DNA of 64,000 nt from Kribbella steppae (lineage in GTDB: Bacteria; Actinomycetota; Actinomycetes; Propionibacteriales; Kribbellaceae): assembly GCF_004342025.1 (NCBI RefSeq), contig NZ_SLWN01000004.1:496001-560000 (forward strand), written 5' to 3'. The notes under the pieces were generated by a model. It made no database searches. It worked only from the letters and a program-made list of their open reading frames with translations, and had not been told where the DNA came from. A program made the position numbers and the translations under genes. This document shows, in pieces, positions 1-8,554 of this stretch (the stretch's first letter is position 1; each line of letters begins with the position of its first letter).

Positions 1-952
1 GAGGTGGAGTCGGTACGACGGTAAAGCTCCCCGTGGTCCCAACGGCAACCTCTGCACGAGCAACAGCCTCACCAGAGCGGGCCGCCTCCACGGCTTCGCG
101 GACACCGGCTGCCACCTCGGCAAAGCGACGAATGTCGTCCGGGTCGTCGGAGCCGAGGATGTACGTGCTCATCCCCTCCCCCAGCGTCAACTCGGCGAGC
201 TGGTCGATCCACAGCTCCTCCGGTCCCTGCAGGAACCCACCACCACGACCGTCGAACCGCCCCGACAGGTTGTAGAGCCGTCGTACCGACGCAGGGTCGC
301 GCCCGGCTGCTACAGCAGCCTCGTCGATGATCTTGTTCATCTCAGCGAGCTGGTCCGGTCCGGCGTACGCACTGCTCGGCAGCCAGCCGTCAGCAAGCCG
401 TCCGGTGACCGCAAGCATGCGTGGCTTGTAGGCACCTAGCCAGATCTCCACATCGTGTGCGGGCTGCGGACCACGCTTGGCGCCGGCCACGGTGTAGTGC
501 TTGCCGGGCAGCCGGATGCCACCGCCCTCCGGCGTCCACACCTCGCGCATGATCGCGATGGCCTCTTCCAGCGCGGTGATGCTCTGCCCGGTGGTCAGCT
601 GCGGACCGGCGTTGGCAGTGACGGCATCCAGGAAGCCGCCGGCGCCAAGACCCAGCTCCACTCGGCCACCGCTGATCAGGTCGAGTGTGGCGACGCTACG
701 GGCGAGAACCACCGGCTGGCGCAGCGGGAGGTTGGCGACGTTCGTCGCGACCTTGACGCGCTGGGTCTGGGCGGCGACGACGGACAGGAGCGTCCAGGCG
801 TCCATCAGACGGGGCTGGTACGGATGGTCCTGGAAGGTGACCAGGTCGAGACCGACCTGCTCGGTCAGCTGCGCCAACGCGATCACCCGGGCCGGGTTGT
901 CGACCGCCGGGGTCAGGAACGTGCCGAAGACCAGCTCGTGGCCGTAGTCCAT
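1..952 (-). CDS. LLM-class flavin-dependent oxidoreductase (partial)
   Basis: Bacterial-luciferase-like monooxygenase that would use reduced F420 or FMN in a TIM barrel. The ATG at 952 follows an AAAGGTG-type ribosome site. The frame stays open to base 1, so the C-terminus lies outside the window. Visible family features are an N-terminal FGTFLTP strand, the GLDLVTFQDHPY segment, the ATNVANLPLRQP block, SGGRVELGLGAGG and a late DGWLPSSAYAG block. About 317 residues are present, close to full length for the family. It lies 88 bases downstream of the SARP regulator and has its own promoter-like elements. The substrate cannot be read from sequence. F420 rather than FMN is plausible in this lineage (inference). 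Confidence 0.9.
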   Translation of the reverse strand, partial: MDYGHELVFGTFLTPAVDNPARVIALAQLTEQVGLDLVTFQDHPYQPRLMDAWTLLSVVAAQTQRVKVATNVANLPLRQPVVLARSVATLDLISGGRVELGLGAGGFLDAVTANAGPQLTTGQSITALEEAIAIMREVWTPEGGGIRLPGKHYTVAGAKRGPQPAHDVEIWLGAYKPRMLAVTGRLADGWLPSSAYAGPDQLAEMNKIIDEAAVAAGRDPASVRRLYNLSGRFDGRGGGFLQGPEELWIDQLAELTLGEGMSTYILGSDDPDDIRRFAEVAAGVREAVEAARSGEAVARAEVAVGTTGSFTVVPTPP

Positions 953-982
953 GGTTCACCTTTCACCGTCTGCTTGACGACG

Positions 983-1011
983 AAACTACTTCGCTGGACT
1001 AATAATCTCAA
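983..1011 (-). promoter_or_regulatory. Sigma70-like promoter of the LLM oxidoreductase
   Basis: On the minus strand TTGAGA (1011-1006), 17 bases, then TAGTTT (988-983). The predicted start of transcription is near 976, about 25 bases before the ATG at 952. The short stretch is AT-rich compared with its surroundings, which supports a separate promoter after the regulator gene. Confidence 0.5.
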
Positions 1012-1039
1012 GTCAAGAACATCTGCTACGCAGACATCA

Positions 1040-4000
1040 TCACAGCAAGCGGAAGGCTTGCTCCGGCGATAGCCCGGTGCCGGCACTCCAGGCGGCCTCG
1101 TAGTCAGCGTCTCCGAGCACTGAACGAGCGGCCGACGCAGCCCGGTTGTTGTCACCGGACTCGGCCGGCGAGACCAGGTAGCCCTCAGCGGAGCGGGTCG
1201 CGTCGGCAGCACCCAGGAGCTGTGCAGCGACGGTCTTGTCCGGCAGACAGGCGGCGATGCCCTCCAGAGACCAGCACATGCCGCGCAGCGACTCGTACTC
1301 CTCCGAGATGCGGAATGCCTCGAGGTGCAGCTCGAGAGCCGCCTCCGGCTCGCCACGGAGCTCCACGACGTACGCGAGCTCCGTCAGGACCATCGAGAGG
1401 TAAAGGACCGGATCCTTATGGCGGCCTGCCTCATCCACCAGCGCTCGTAGCCGCGTCTCCGCCTCGTCCAGAGCCCCGGTACGACGTGCTGCAAAGGACA
1501 GCACGATCTCTGCCAGGGCCTGGGTCGAGCGCTGGTCCTGCTCGCTCGCCAGGCGCAGCGCACGCTCTCCATGTGCACGAGCGGCGTCATAGTTGCCCTG
1601 CCTGATCTCGGTCCAGCCAAGCATCGCCAGCGACCCTGACAGCTCTGGCCACAGCCCCAGCTCCTCGGCGAGCTGTACGCCCTCCCGCTGCAACCGCGCA
1701 GCCTTGTCGAAGTCGCCAGTGAACTCCGCATGGGCACTGAGCCAGCTGGTCGCCTGCAACACTCCCCACCGGTCACCCAGCGAGCGGAAGATGCGAGCAC
1801 TCTCCGAAGCATCGGCGTGCAGTGCCGAAACGTCAGACCGCACGTGAGCGTGCTTGGCACGCGCTGCAAGCACCGCCGCGACACCCCACTGGTCGCCGTC
1901 CGCCTCGAAGCTCTTCAGAGCCGTCTCCAGCAATGCCAGACACGTCACGAGGTCCCCGGCATCGCTGCCGGCAAAGGCGATCCACCACTGCGCTCGAGCA
2001 TCTGCAGACTCCAACCACCGGTCCCGCTCGCGCGCTGCATCGCTGTCGCCCTGCACGTACATGAACCCGACTCGCCAAGCACCAGCTCGCGCAGAGTCCG
2101 GCACTGCCTCCAACGACCGCAGCGCCTCAGCGTTCCGTCCACGCAGGTACCAGTACCAGGCGAGTGCGTCCACCAACCGCTCAGCAACCTGCAACTGCTC
2201 AGTCGCCACAGCCCGGTCCAGTGCCGTGCGTAGGTTGGCCGCATCCTCATCCAGTAGCTGCAACCACCTGCTCTGCTCACCGCCGTACAGGTGCGGCCGA
2301 GCCTCCTCAGCAAACGACGTGTAGTACTCGAGGTGCAGCTGCTCCACGGACTCCAACTCATCCTCTACACGCAGCTTCGCCAAGCAGTACGCCGCCACAG
2401 ACTCCAGCAGCCGGTATCGCGGCCCCTCCGCCCCCTGCACTGGTACGACGAGGGACCGGTCAACGAGCCGTACCAGCACATCGAGAACGTCGACCCCTGG
2501 CTCCGCACACACCACTGACGCGGCATCCGGAGTACACCCATCCGCATGTACGGCGAGACGCCGCAGAACGGCCTGCTCGTCCGGGCTGAGCAGCTCCCAG
2601 CTCCAGTCGATCATGGCAAGCAGAGTCTGCTGACGCGGTGCAGCGCCACGGTGTCCGGTCGCCAGCAAGCGGAAGCGGTCATCCAGTCGTGCAACGAGTC
2701 CACGGACTCCGAGAGCACGTACTCGGGTCGCAGCGAGCTCCAGGGCGAGTGGGATCCCGTCAAGCCGCCGGCACAGCACTGACACGTCAGCGGCCGTTTC
2801 CTCCGACAGAGTGAAGCCTCGCGAAGCGGCCGACGCCCGGGCAACGAACAGCTGCACCGCACTACTCTCACCCACAGCCTCGGCGCGGGTATCCCGTGAA
2901 GGCACGTCAAGCGTCGGCACAGTCCACACGACCTCACCGGCCAGGCCCAGCGGCTCGCGACTCGTTGCCAGCACACGCAGGCCCGGAGCGGCAGCCAGCA
3001 GCCGGTCTGTCAGATCGGCGACCTCCGAAACGACCTGCTCGCAGTTGTCGAGCACCAGCAACCGGGAGCCCATCACCGCCGCAAGCCGCTCCACCACGGT
3101 GTCAGCAGGCCCAGCGATCTCCCGTACGTCCAGTGCTACCTGCACGGCATCCATCAGGGAGCTACTCACCGACAGCGCAGCAGGAGTCACTGCAGCCAGC
3201 TCAACCAGGACAACTCCGTCGGCGAAGCGCTCAGCCACTTCAGCGGCAGCAGCCAGGGCCAACCGGGTCTTGCCCACACCCCCAGGCCCAGTCAGCGTCA
3301 CGAGCCGTGAGGACGCCAGACAGGAGCTGACCTCGGCCAAGGCCTCATCACGACCGATCAGCTCGGTCAGTTGGGCTGGAAGGTTGGAACGTCGACTAGG
3401 CAGCTCCTGCGTGAGGATCGACTGCTGGAGTGCCACCAGGTCCGGACTGGGGTCGAGCCCCAGCTCGTCGGCCAGCAGGCGGCGCAGCTCCTCGTAGCTG
3501 TCCAGCGCCTCGCTCTGGCGACCACTCCGGTAGAGAGCCCTCATGTGACTCGCACGTAGACGCTCACGTAGCGGGTACTCGGCGACCAGCGTGGCCAGCT
3601 CGCTCACCGGGTGGTCGACACGCTCCTCGTAGTGCGTCTCCAGTGCAGTGAGCCGCTGCTCGTTGAGGCGGGCCACAGCCGTCTCGACGAACGCCTCGTC
3701 GGCGAAGTCGGCGTACGCGGGTCCACGCCACAGTGCGAGTGCTTCACCGAGCTGTCCGGCCGCTACCCGGTCGGCAAAGGTCAGAGCGTCGTACGACGAA
3801 CCGTCGACCGTGACTGAGTAGCCGGCCGGGCCGGACTTCACCAGTGCACGGCTGCCGGGCTCCGCGTCCTCGAAAGCGCGTCGGAGCTGCGAGACCTTGG
3901 CAGAGAGCGTGCCGGACGGGTTGCCGGGCAGGTCGTCGCCCCAGAGGTCGTAGATGAGGCGATCGGCCGGGACTGGACGGCCCTCGTGCACCAGGAGGTC

Positions 4001-4093
4001 AGCCAGCAGGGCGCGGACCTTCAGCCCCTGGATCGTGACGGGCTCCCCCGCGTCTGTCCAGGCAGTGACAGGTCCCAGCACCCCGAAACGCAT
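1040..4093 (-). CDS. AfsR/SARP-family transcriptional regulator with NTPase and TPR region
   Basis: Large one-component activator of 1017 residues. Residues 1-95 are an OmpR-like winged helix (RALLADLLVHEGRPV, LSAKVSQLRRAF). Residues about 100-235 are the BTAD helical domain. Residues 245-600 are an NB-ARC/AAA-like NTPase with the Walker A GPGGVGKT at 269-276 and an LLVLDNCEQV Walker B. The C-terminal 400 residues are TPR-like helices. The family activates secondary-metabolite or stress genes. The ATG at 4093 has no clear SD and may be leaderless. It is divergent from the FMN reductase gene, with an inverted repeat between them, and is followed by the LLM oxidoreductase. Control of these redox genes is an inference from position. 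Confidence 0.9.
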   Translation of the reverse strand: MRFGVLGPVTAWTDAGEPVTIQGLKVRALLADLLVHEGRPVPADRLIYDLWGDDLPGNPSGTLSAKVSQLRRAFEDAEPGSRALVKSGPAGYSVTVDGSSYDALTFADRVAAGQLGEALALWRGPAYADFADEAFVETAVARLNEQRLTALETHYEERVDHPVSELATLVAEYPLRERLRASHMRALYRSGRQSEALDSYEELRRLLADELGLDPSPDLVALQQSILTQELPSRRSNLPAQLTELIGRDEALAEVSSCLASSRLVTLTGPGGVGKTRLALAAAAEVAERFADGVVLVELAAVTPAALSVSSSLMDAVQVALDVREIAGPADTVVERLAAVMGSRLLVLDNCEQVVSEVADLTDRLLAAAPGLRVLATSREPLGLAGEVVWTVPTLDVPSRDTRAEAVGESSAVQLFVARASAASRGFTLSEETAADVSVLCRRLDGIPLALELAATRVRALGVRGLVARLDDRFRLLATGHRGAAPRQQTLLAMIDWSWELLSPDEQAVLRRLAVHADGCTPDAASVVCAEPGVDVLDVLVRLVDRSLVVPVQGAEGPRYRLLESVAAYCLAKLRVEDELESVEQLHLEYYTSFAEEARPHLYGGEQSRWLQLLDEDAANLRTALDRAVATEQLQVAERLVDALAWYWYLRGRNAEALRSLEAVPDSARAGAWRVGFMYVQGDSDAARERDRWLESADARAQWWIAFAGSDAGDLVTCLALLETALKSFEADGDQWGVAAVLAARAKHAHVRSDVSALHADASESARIFRSLGDRWGVLQATSWLSAHAEFTGDFDKAARLQREGVQLAEELGLWPELSGSLAMLGWTEIRQGNYDAARAHGERALRLASEQDQRSTQALAEIVLSFAARRTGALDEAETRLRALVDEAGRHKDPVLYLSMVLTELAYVVELRGEPEAALELHLEAFRISEEYESLRGMCWSLEGIAACLPDKTVAAQLLGAADATRSAEGYLVSPAESGDNNRAASAARSVLGDADYEAAWSAGTGLSPEQAFRLL

Positions 4094-4162
4094 GGCCGCA
4101 CCATAACCGCCACACCGTCCTCCCGCCGCTATTCGACCTCGCGCACCGGTTCAAGCCCTCCG

Positions 4163-4204
4163 GTTTACGGCGCCACTCCGGGCGACCGGAAAGAAACCGT
4201 AAAC
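4163..4204. promoter_or_regulatory. Inverted repeat in the SARP / FMN reductase divergent promoter
   Basis: GTTTACGG (4163-4170) and CCGTAAAC (4197-4204) are perfect 8-base arms 26 bases apart in the 152-base divergent region. This is a candidate operator. SARP proteins usually bind direct repeats, so the binding protein is not assigned. Confidence 0.35.
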
Positions 4205-4245
4205 GGGTTCCGGCAGAGTCTGGGACATCAGGAAGGAGGCAGCAG

Positions 4246-4809
4246 ATGCGACTGGCAGTGATCCTCGGCAGCACCCGCAACGGGCGGTTCGGACCGACCG
4301 TGGCCCACTGGCTCGCCCAGCAGGCTGCCAAGCAGTTCGAGGTGGACCTGATCGACCTGGCCACCGCGAACCTGCCGACCACACTGCTCGACACCGACGA
4401 CAAGACACCCGCCGAGGTCGCCGTACTGGCTCCGAGGCTCGCCACCGCGGACGCGTTCGCAGTGGTGACACCGGAGTACAACAGCAGCTTCCCGGCACCG
4501 CTGAAGACCGCACTGGACTGGTACTACGAGGAGTGGCACGCCAAGCCGGTCGCGATCGTCAGCTACGGCCGGGAGACCGGTGGACTGTACGCCACAGCAC
4601 AGCTGAGGCAGGTCTTCACCGAGCTCCAAGCCGTCACCATCCGTAACACGGTCGCACTGCCCTGCTACTGGGAGCAGTTCACCGCAGACGGCGACTGGCC
4701 ACGGCCGACCGCCGGCTACGAGGCCCAGGCCAAGCTCATGCTCGACCAGCTCGTCTGGTGGGCCCAAGCGCTCCTGGACGCGCGTACCAAACGTCCTTAC
4801 CAACAATAG
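4246..4809 (+). CDS. NADPH-dependent FMN reductase family protein
   Basis: Flavodoxin-fold reductase of 187 residues that would pass electrons from NADPH to FMN or a quinone. Near the N-terminus is the phosphate loop GSTRNGRFGP, and mid-protein is the TPEYNSSFPAPLKTALDW block typical of the NADPH_FMN_red family. The ATG follows AAGGAGG with good spacing. It is 16 bases upstream of a RibD-C reductase, probably one operon, and divergent from the SARP gene. A role supplying reduced flavin to the nearby LLM monooxygenase is plausible but inferred. Confidence 0.9.
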   Translation: MRLAVILGSTRNGRFGPTVAHWLAQQAAKQFEVDLIDLATANLPTTLLDTDDKTPAEVAVLAPRLATADAFAVVTPEYNSSFPAPLKTALDWYYEEWHAKPVAIVSYGRETGGLYATAQLRQVFTELQAVTIRNTVALPCYWEQFTADGDWPRPTAGYEAQAKLMLDQLVWWAQALLDARTKRPYQQ

Positions 4810-4825
4810 GAAAGAAGGAAGAACC

Positions 4826-5365
4826 ATGAGGAAGCTGATCGAGTCCACCTTCGTGACCACCAACGGCGTCATCGACAACCCGCAGGACTGGTCCGGCCCC
4901 TACTGGGACGACGAGCACGCCGCCTACTCCCAGGCCCTGATGGAGAACGTCGAGGCCCAAGTGCTCGGCCGGGTCACCTACGAAGGCTTCGCCGAGGCCT
5001 GGTCGCAGCGTAGCGGCGACCCGTTCACGGACAACTTCAACGCGATGCCGAAGTACGTCGCCTCCCGCACACTCACCGAGACGACCTGGAACGCCCAGCT
5101 GCTCGAGGGCGACGCCGCCGAGGCGGTCAAGCGGCTCAAGGAGGAGGAGGGCGGTGACCTGATCAAGTACGGGACGGGCGAGTTCTCGAAGACGCTGCTG
5201 GAGCACAAGCTGGTCGACGAGTACCACTTCTGGATCGTTCCGGTACTTGCCAGTGGTGCGAAGTTGTTCGACAACATCGACATCGACATCACCCACCTCG
5301 AACTGCTCGGCACGACCACCTTCAAGTCCGGCATCGTCGTACACAAGCTGGGCCCGAAGGCCTGA
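4826..5365 (+). CDS. Dihydrofolate reductase family protein (RibD C-terminal domain)
   Basis: Stand-alone RibD_C/DHFR-fold protein of 179 residues. It begins with the strand KLIESTFVTTNGVI and has the LGRVTYEGFAEAW block and a C-terminal LIKYGTGEFSKTLLEHKLVDEYHFWIVPV block that matches the family's NADPH-binding region. Stand-alone members are common in actinobacteria and rarely make riboflavin; their substrates are mostly unknown. AGGAAAGAAGGA precedes the ATG. It is co-transcribed with the FMN reductase by spacing and followed by a strong hairpin. Confidence 0.88.
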   Translation: MRKLIESTFVTTNGVIDNPQDWSGPYWDDEHAAYSQALMENVEAQVLGRVTYEGFAEAWSQRSGDPFTDNFNAMPKYVASRTLTETTWNAQLLEGDAAEAVKRLKEEEGGDLIKYGTGEFSKTLLEHKLVDEYHFWIVPVLASGAKLFDNIDIDITHLELLGTTTFKSGIVVHKLGPKA

Positions 5366-5385
5366 CACAGCATCAACCGACAGCG

Positions 5386-5418
5386 TCCGGCCGGTCACCT
5401 CATCGGTGACCGGCCGGA
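5386..5418 (+). terminator. Hairpin terminator after the reductase pair
   Basis: Perfect 14-bp stem (5386-5399 with 5405-5418, TCCGGCCGGTCACC and its complement) around a 5-base loop, starting about 20 bases after the stop at 5365. There is no U-run, as is common in actinobacteria. Confidence 0.75.
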
Positions 5419-5553
5419 TGCTTGTTCGCGCATGCCGTGGGTACCGGTTCGGCCTCGGGGATGTGAGGCGGCGCTGGGGGCCGCCTGCCGAAGGTCCTCG
5501 CGATCAGTTCTCCAGATCGCAGGTCTGCACAGCCCAATCGGACTGGAGGTCTG

Positions 5554-6138
5554 ATGGATACCGTCCTGACAGTCATCATCATCGCCGTTGTGGTGCTCGC
5601 GGCGGGCGCGCTGCTGTTCATGTACCAGCGCAGACGCTCGGGTGAGCTGCAACAGCGGTTCGGCCCGGAGTACGAGCACACCATCGAGGCGTCGGGCGAC
5701 CGCCGCAGCGCCGAACGCGAACTGCGGGAGCGCGAGCGCCGCGTGTCGAAGCTCGACATCACTCCGTTGAGCAGAGAGTCCGCCGAGCAGTACCGGGCCG
5801 AGTGGGCCCAGGTGCAGCAGAGCTTCGTCGACCAGCCCGCGGCCGCCGTCGCCGATGCCGACCAGCTCGTCCTGCGGATGATGCGTGAGGCCGGCTACCC
5901 GGTTGACGAGTTCGACCAGCGGGTCAACGACATCTCGGTCGACCACCCGGAGGTCGCCGCGCACTACCGCGACGCGCACCGGGTCGCGGTTGCCCAGGTC
6001 AGAGGCGAGACCGACACGGAGGAACTCCGCCAGGCCGTCACCGCCTACCGCCACTTGGTCGACGCGCTGCTGGCTGACAGCGGCAACGCGAGCGGGGAGC
6101 ACCGACCGCACTCAACCGATGCGAAGGAGCAAGCATGA
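5554..6138 (+). CDS. Membrane-anchored helical protein of unknown function
   Basis: A 194-residue protein with one N-terminal transmembrane helix (about residues 4-24, VLTVIIIAVVVLAAGALLFMY) followed by an Arg-rich stop-transfer stretch. The remainder is hydrophilic, helical and rich in R, E and A (RSAERELRERERRVSKL). Its C-terminal half (YRAEWAQVQQSFVDQP, then DADQLVLRMMREAGY) aligns by eye with the C-terminus of the next gene's product, so the two are paralogous. No enzyme motif is seen. The stop overlaps the next start (ATGA), so translation is coupled. I do not recognise a function; the pair may be an envelope or stress module (inference). Confidence 0.85.
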   Translation: MDTVLTVIIIAVVVLAAGALLFMYQRRRSGELQQRFGPEYEHTIEASGDRRSAERELRERERRVSKLDITPLSRESAEQYRAEWAQVQQSFVDQPAAAVADADQLVLRMMREAGYPVDEFDQRVNDISVDHPEVAAHYRDAHRVAVAQVRGETDTEELRQAVTAYRHLVDALLADSGNASGEHRPHSTDAKEQA

Positions 6139-6800
6139 CCACGCCAGACGACCGCCCGTTCAGCGATGACGACCGTCGCATGACCGCGACCGACCGCGAC
6201 GCCCTGGACGCCGACCGCGATGCCCTGGACCCCGACCGCCGCGCAGCCGACTACCGCGACACCGACCGTACGACGGACCTTCCCGAGGCTGACCGTACGA
6301 CGGATCTCCCGGACGCTGACCGTACGACGGACGCCGACGAGGGCTACCGCACGGCGGACTACCGCGACACCGACCGTACGACGGACCTCGCCGACGCTGA
6401 CGGTACGACGGACGCCGGCGAAGGCGACCCGACGCGGCGTGAAGGCGACCTGCGTGAGCCCGGGACCGACTGGTCGGCCGGACCCTCGACAGGAGCTACG
6501 GCCGGAGCCACGACCGACGACCGCAGCACGGCGACCGAACCGTTGGTGGCAGAGGACGACGCGGTCGACTTCAGGACCCGGTGGGAGGTCATCCAGCAAG
6601 GGTTCGTCGACGATCCGCGCAACTCGGTGAGCGAAGCCGACAAGCTGGTCGACGATCTGCTCAAGCGCCTGTCGATGAGCTTCGAGCAACAGCACCAGGG
6701 CCTCGAGAAGCAGTGGTCCGACGGCGAACCGTCGACCGAGGACCTGCGCGCTGCCCTGCAGAAGTACCGCGCCTTCTTCCAGCGTCTCCTCGCTCTGTAA
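6135..6800 (+). CDS. Repeat-rich acidic protein, paralogue of the preceding membrane protein
   Basis: A 221-residue soluble protein with no signal or membrane helix. Residues 17-100 are low-complexity D/R/T with a nine-residue repeat of DRTTDLPDA type. Residues about 140-221 (FRTRWEVIQQGFVDDP, SEADKLVDDLLKRL, LRAALQKYRAFFQRLL) match the C-terminal domain of the upstream anchored protein. The shared domain and the overlapping ATGA junction suggest the two products act together, perhaps one at the membrane and one free. The stop codon TAA lies inside a TGTAAGACA motif. Function unknown. Confidence 0.82.
   Translation: MTTPDDRPFSDDDRRMTATDRDALDADRDALDPDRRAADYRDTDRTTDLPEADRTTDLPDADRTTDADEGYRTADYRDTDRTTDLADADGTTDAGEGDPTRREGDLREPGTDWSAGPSTGATAGATTDDRSTATEPLVAEDDAVDFRTRWEVIQQGFVDDPRNSVSEADKLVDDLLKRLSMSFEQQHQGLEKQWSDGEPSTEDLRAALQKYRAFFQRLLAL
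6264..6425 (+). repeat. 27-bp in-frame tandem repeat encoding DRTTDLPDA-type units
   Basis: Near-identical 27-base units begin at 6264, 6291, 6318, 6372 and 6399. Each opens with GACCGTACGACGGA or a one-base variant, and the unit at 6318 is followed by a diverged stretch. Copy number could vary between strains by slippage without breaking the frame. Confidence 0.85.
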
Positions 6801-6864
6801 GACAAGTTCGCCTGCTAGGCGTGTTGGACAGCACGACTAGCAGCTATGTCGAACATGTAAGACA
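6796..6864. promoter_or_regulatory. Cluster of four TGT-N3-ACA elements between convergent genes
   Basis: TGTAAGACA at 6796-6804, TGTTGGACA at 6822-6830, TGTCGAACA at 6847-6855 and TGTAAGACA at 6856-6864. The last two abut directly. The stretch lies after the stop of the repeat protein and before a hairpin, where no promoter is expected. The shape resembles FadR-type GntR operators, but the location does not fit simple repression. Confidence 0.5.
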
Positions 6865-6874
6865 ACATGACAGT

Positions 6875-6908
6875 CACGCCCGTACGGCAAGAACGCCGTA
6901 CGGGCGTG
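6875..6908. terminator. Bidirectional hairpin terminator between convergent genes
   Basis: CACGCCCGTACGGC (6875-6888) pairs perfectly with 6895-6908 around a 6-base loop. It sits between the plus-strand gene ending at 6800 and the minus-strand gene ending at 6920, and can serve both. Confidence 0.8.
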
Positions 6909-6919
6909 ATGTTCGTTGC

Positions 6920-8284
6920 CTAGGGCGCGATGTTCTGGTTGAGGTGGAACAGGTTGCCCGGGTCGTACTTGCGCTTGACCTCGACCAGTCGGTCGTAGTT
7001 CTCCTTGTAGTTGTCCCGGATCCGGCCCTGGTCGTCATCGGCCATGAAGTTGATGTAGCCGCCGGACTCCGAATGCGGTGCGACGTCGTCGTAGTACGAC
7101 TTGACCCACTCGATGTTCGCGTCGTTGTCGGCCGCGTCCGGCCACATGCCCGCGATCACGGTCGCGAAGTTCGCGTCCCGGTAGGCGAACGCGGTCGCTC
7201 CCGGCGTCACCCGGTGGCAGGCGCCGTTGATCGGGTAGATGTGCACGGTCGAGTTCACCGCCGGCAGCCCGGGCGCGTGCCGCAGATGCGCCTGAATCGC
7301 CTCGTCGGTCAACTCGGTGACGAAGTTCGCCTTCCAGTAGTGCTGCAGTCCCGGCGGGACGAGTGCGTCGAAAGCACTGTTCAGGGCCGGATACGGCATC
7401 GGCCCGACGCTCTCGGCGACCACCGGCGCGAACTCGCGGAACTTCGAGATCTCCGTCTCGCCCCGATCGAGTTCGCCGGCCCAGCACCCGACGATGAGCG
7501 CGAACACGTCACCGTGCCGGTCCTCCGGGATGAAGGGCAGCGGCGGCGCGATCTGGAACGCCGGGAACCCACCGAGCTGTTCGGGCGCGTCCCCGATCAT
7601 GTCCCGGAACCCGGCCACCACCGCGGCCGCGTCGGCCATCTCGAACAGCATCGGACCGCCGTAGATCATCGACACCGGCGCGAGCTTGAACTCCAGCGCG
7701 GTCACCACGCCGAAGTTGCCGCCCCCACCGCGCAACGCCCAGAACAGGTCGTCATTCTCCTTCTCGCTCGCGATCAGGAACTGCCCGTCCGCGGTCACCA
7801 CGTCCGCCGAGATCAGGTTGTCGCAGGCCAACCCGAGCCCGCGGTCCAGGTAGCCGATCCCGCCGCCAAGCGTCAGACCGCCGACGCCGGTGGTCGAGAT
7901 GATGCCGCCCGTCGTCGCGAGCCCGAACGCGTGCGTCGCCGCGTTGAAATCGCCCCAGGTCGCGCCGCCGCCGGCGCGTGCGGTCCGGCTGACAGGGTTC
8001 ACCCGGACATTGCGCATCCCGCTCAGGTCGACGACCACGCCGTCGTCCACGGTGCCGAAAGCAGGCACGCTGTGCCCGCCGCCGCGCACCGCCAGATCCA
8101 GTTCATTGGACCGCGCGAAGTCCACCGCGGCCATCACGTCGCCCGCGTTCTCGCACCGCACCACGACCCGTGGACGCCTGTCGTGCATCGCGTTGTGGAC
8201 CCGGCGCGCCTCGTCGTACCCCTCGTCGCCGTCGGTAAAGACCTGTCCTCTGGTGCGTTCCCTCAAGTCCTCGATCGTGCCCAT
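6920..8284 (-). CDS. FAD-binding oxidoreductase, BBE type (bicovalent flavin)
   Basis: About 454 residues of the PCMH/berberine-bridge family. RGGGHS holds the histidine that links to FAD, and GLACDNL holds the cysteine of the second link. GVGGLTLGGGIGYLDR is the FAD phosphate site. The C-terminus (NYDRLVEVKRKYDPGNLF) is the BBE motif. Such enzymes oxidise alcohols, oligosaccharides or amines with oxygen; the substrate is unknown. I choose the ATG at 8284 because GGAGGGG lies a few bases upstream; an ATG at 8296 is in frame. It is a single-gene unit ended by the shared hairpin at 6875-6908. Confidence 0.92.
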   Translation of the reverse strand: MGTIEDLRERTRGQVFTDGDEGYDEARRVHNAMHDRRPRVVVRCENAGDVMAAVDFARSNELDLAVRGGGHSVPAFGTVDDGVVVDLSGMRNVRVNPVSRTARAGGGATWGDFNAATHAFGLATTGGIISTTGVGGLTLGGGIGYLDRGLGLACDNLISADVVTADGQFLIASEKENDDLFWALRGGGGNFGVVTALEFKLAPVSMIYGGPMLFEMADAAAVVAGFRDMIGDAPEQLGGFPAFQIAPPLPFIPEDRHGDVFALIVGCWAGELDRGETEISKFREFAPVVAESVGPMPYPALNSAFDALVPPGLQHYWKANFVTELTDEAIQAHLRHAPGLPAVNSTVHIYPINGACHRVTPGATAFAYRDANFATVIAGMWPDAADNDANIEWVKSYYDDVAPHSESGGYINFMADDDQGRIRDNYKENYDRLVEVKRKYDPGNLFHLNQNIAP

Positions 8285-8554
8285 TGACCCCTCCATGGCC
8301 GAGTCAAGATCAGCGCCGCAGCCCGGCACCTACGTTGAAGCGCCTCAACCGGCGCAACACAGACCAGCCATGGCCGTCGAGCGCAGCGCGAAACCCACCC
8401 CAAAGAGCGTCAGAACCCCCGACAGCCGACCGGACCTCCCCCAGACCCACCCGTACCCTTCCCGACCCTCTCCCGCGGGACGAGATTCGTCAATCCCTAG
8501 ATTCGACACCCCAGTGAGACCGCCGGCGGTGTCGACGCCCTGACGTCGTTGCGT

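Noticed and set aside
6581..8287. Long plus-strand open frame antisense to the FAD oxidoreductase
   Set aside because: It is an Arg/Val/His-rich shadow of a well-supported gene, without SD or recognisable motif, as is common in high-GC DNA.
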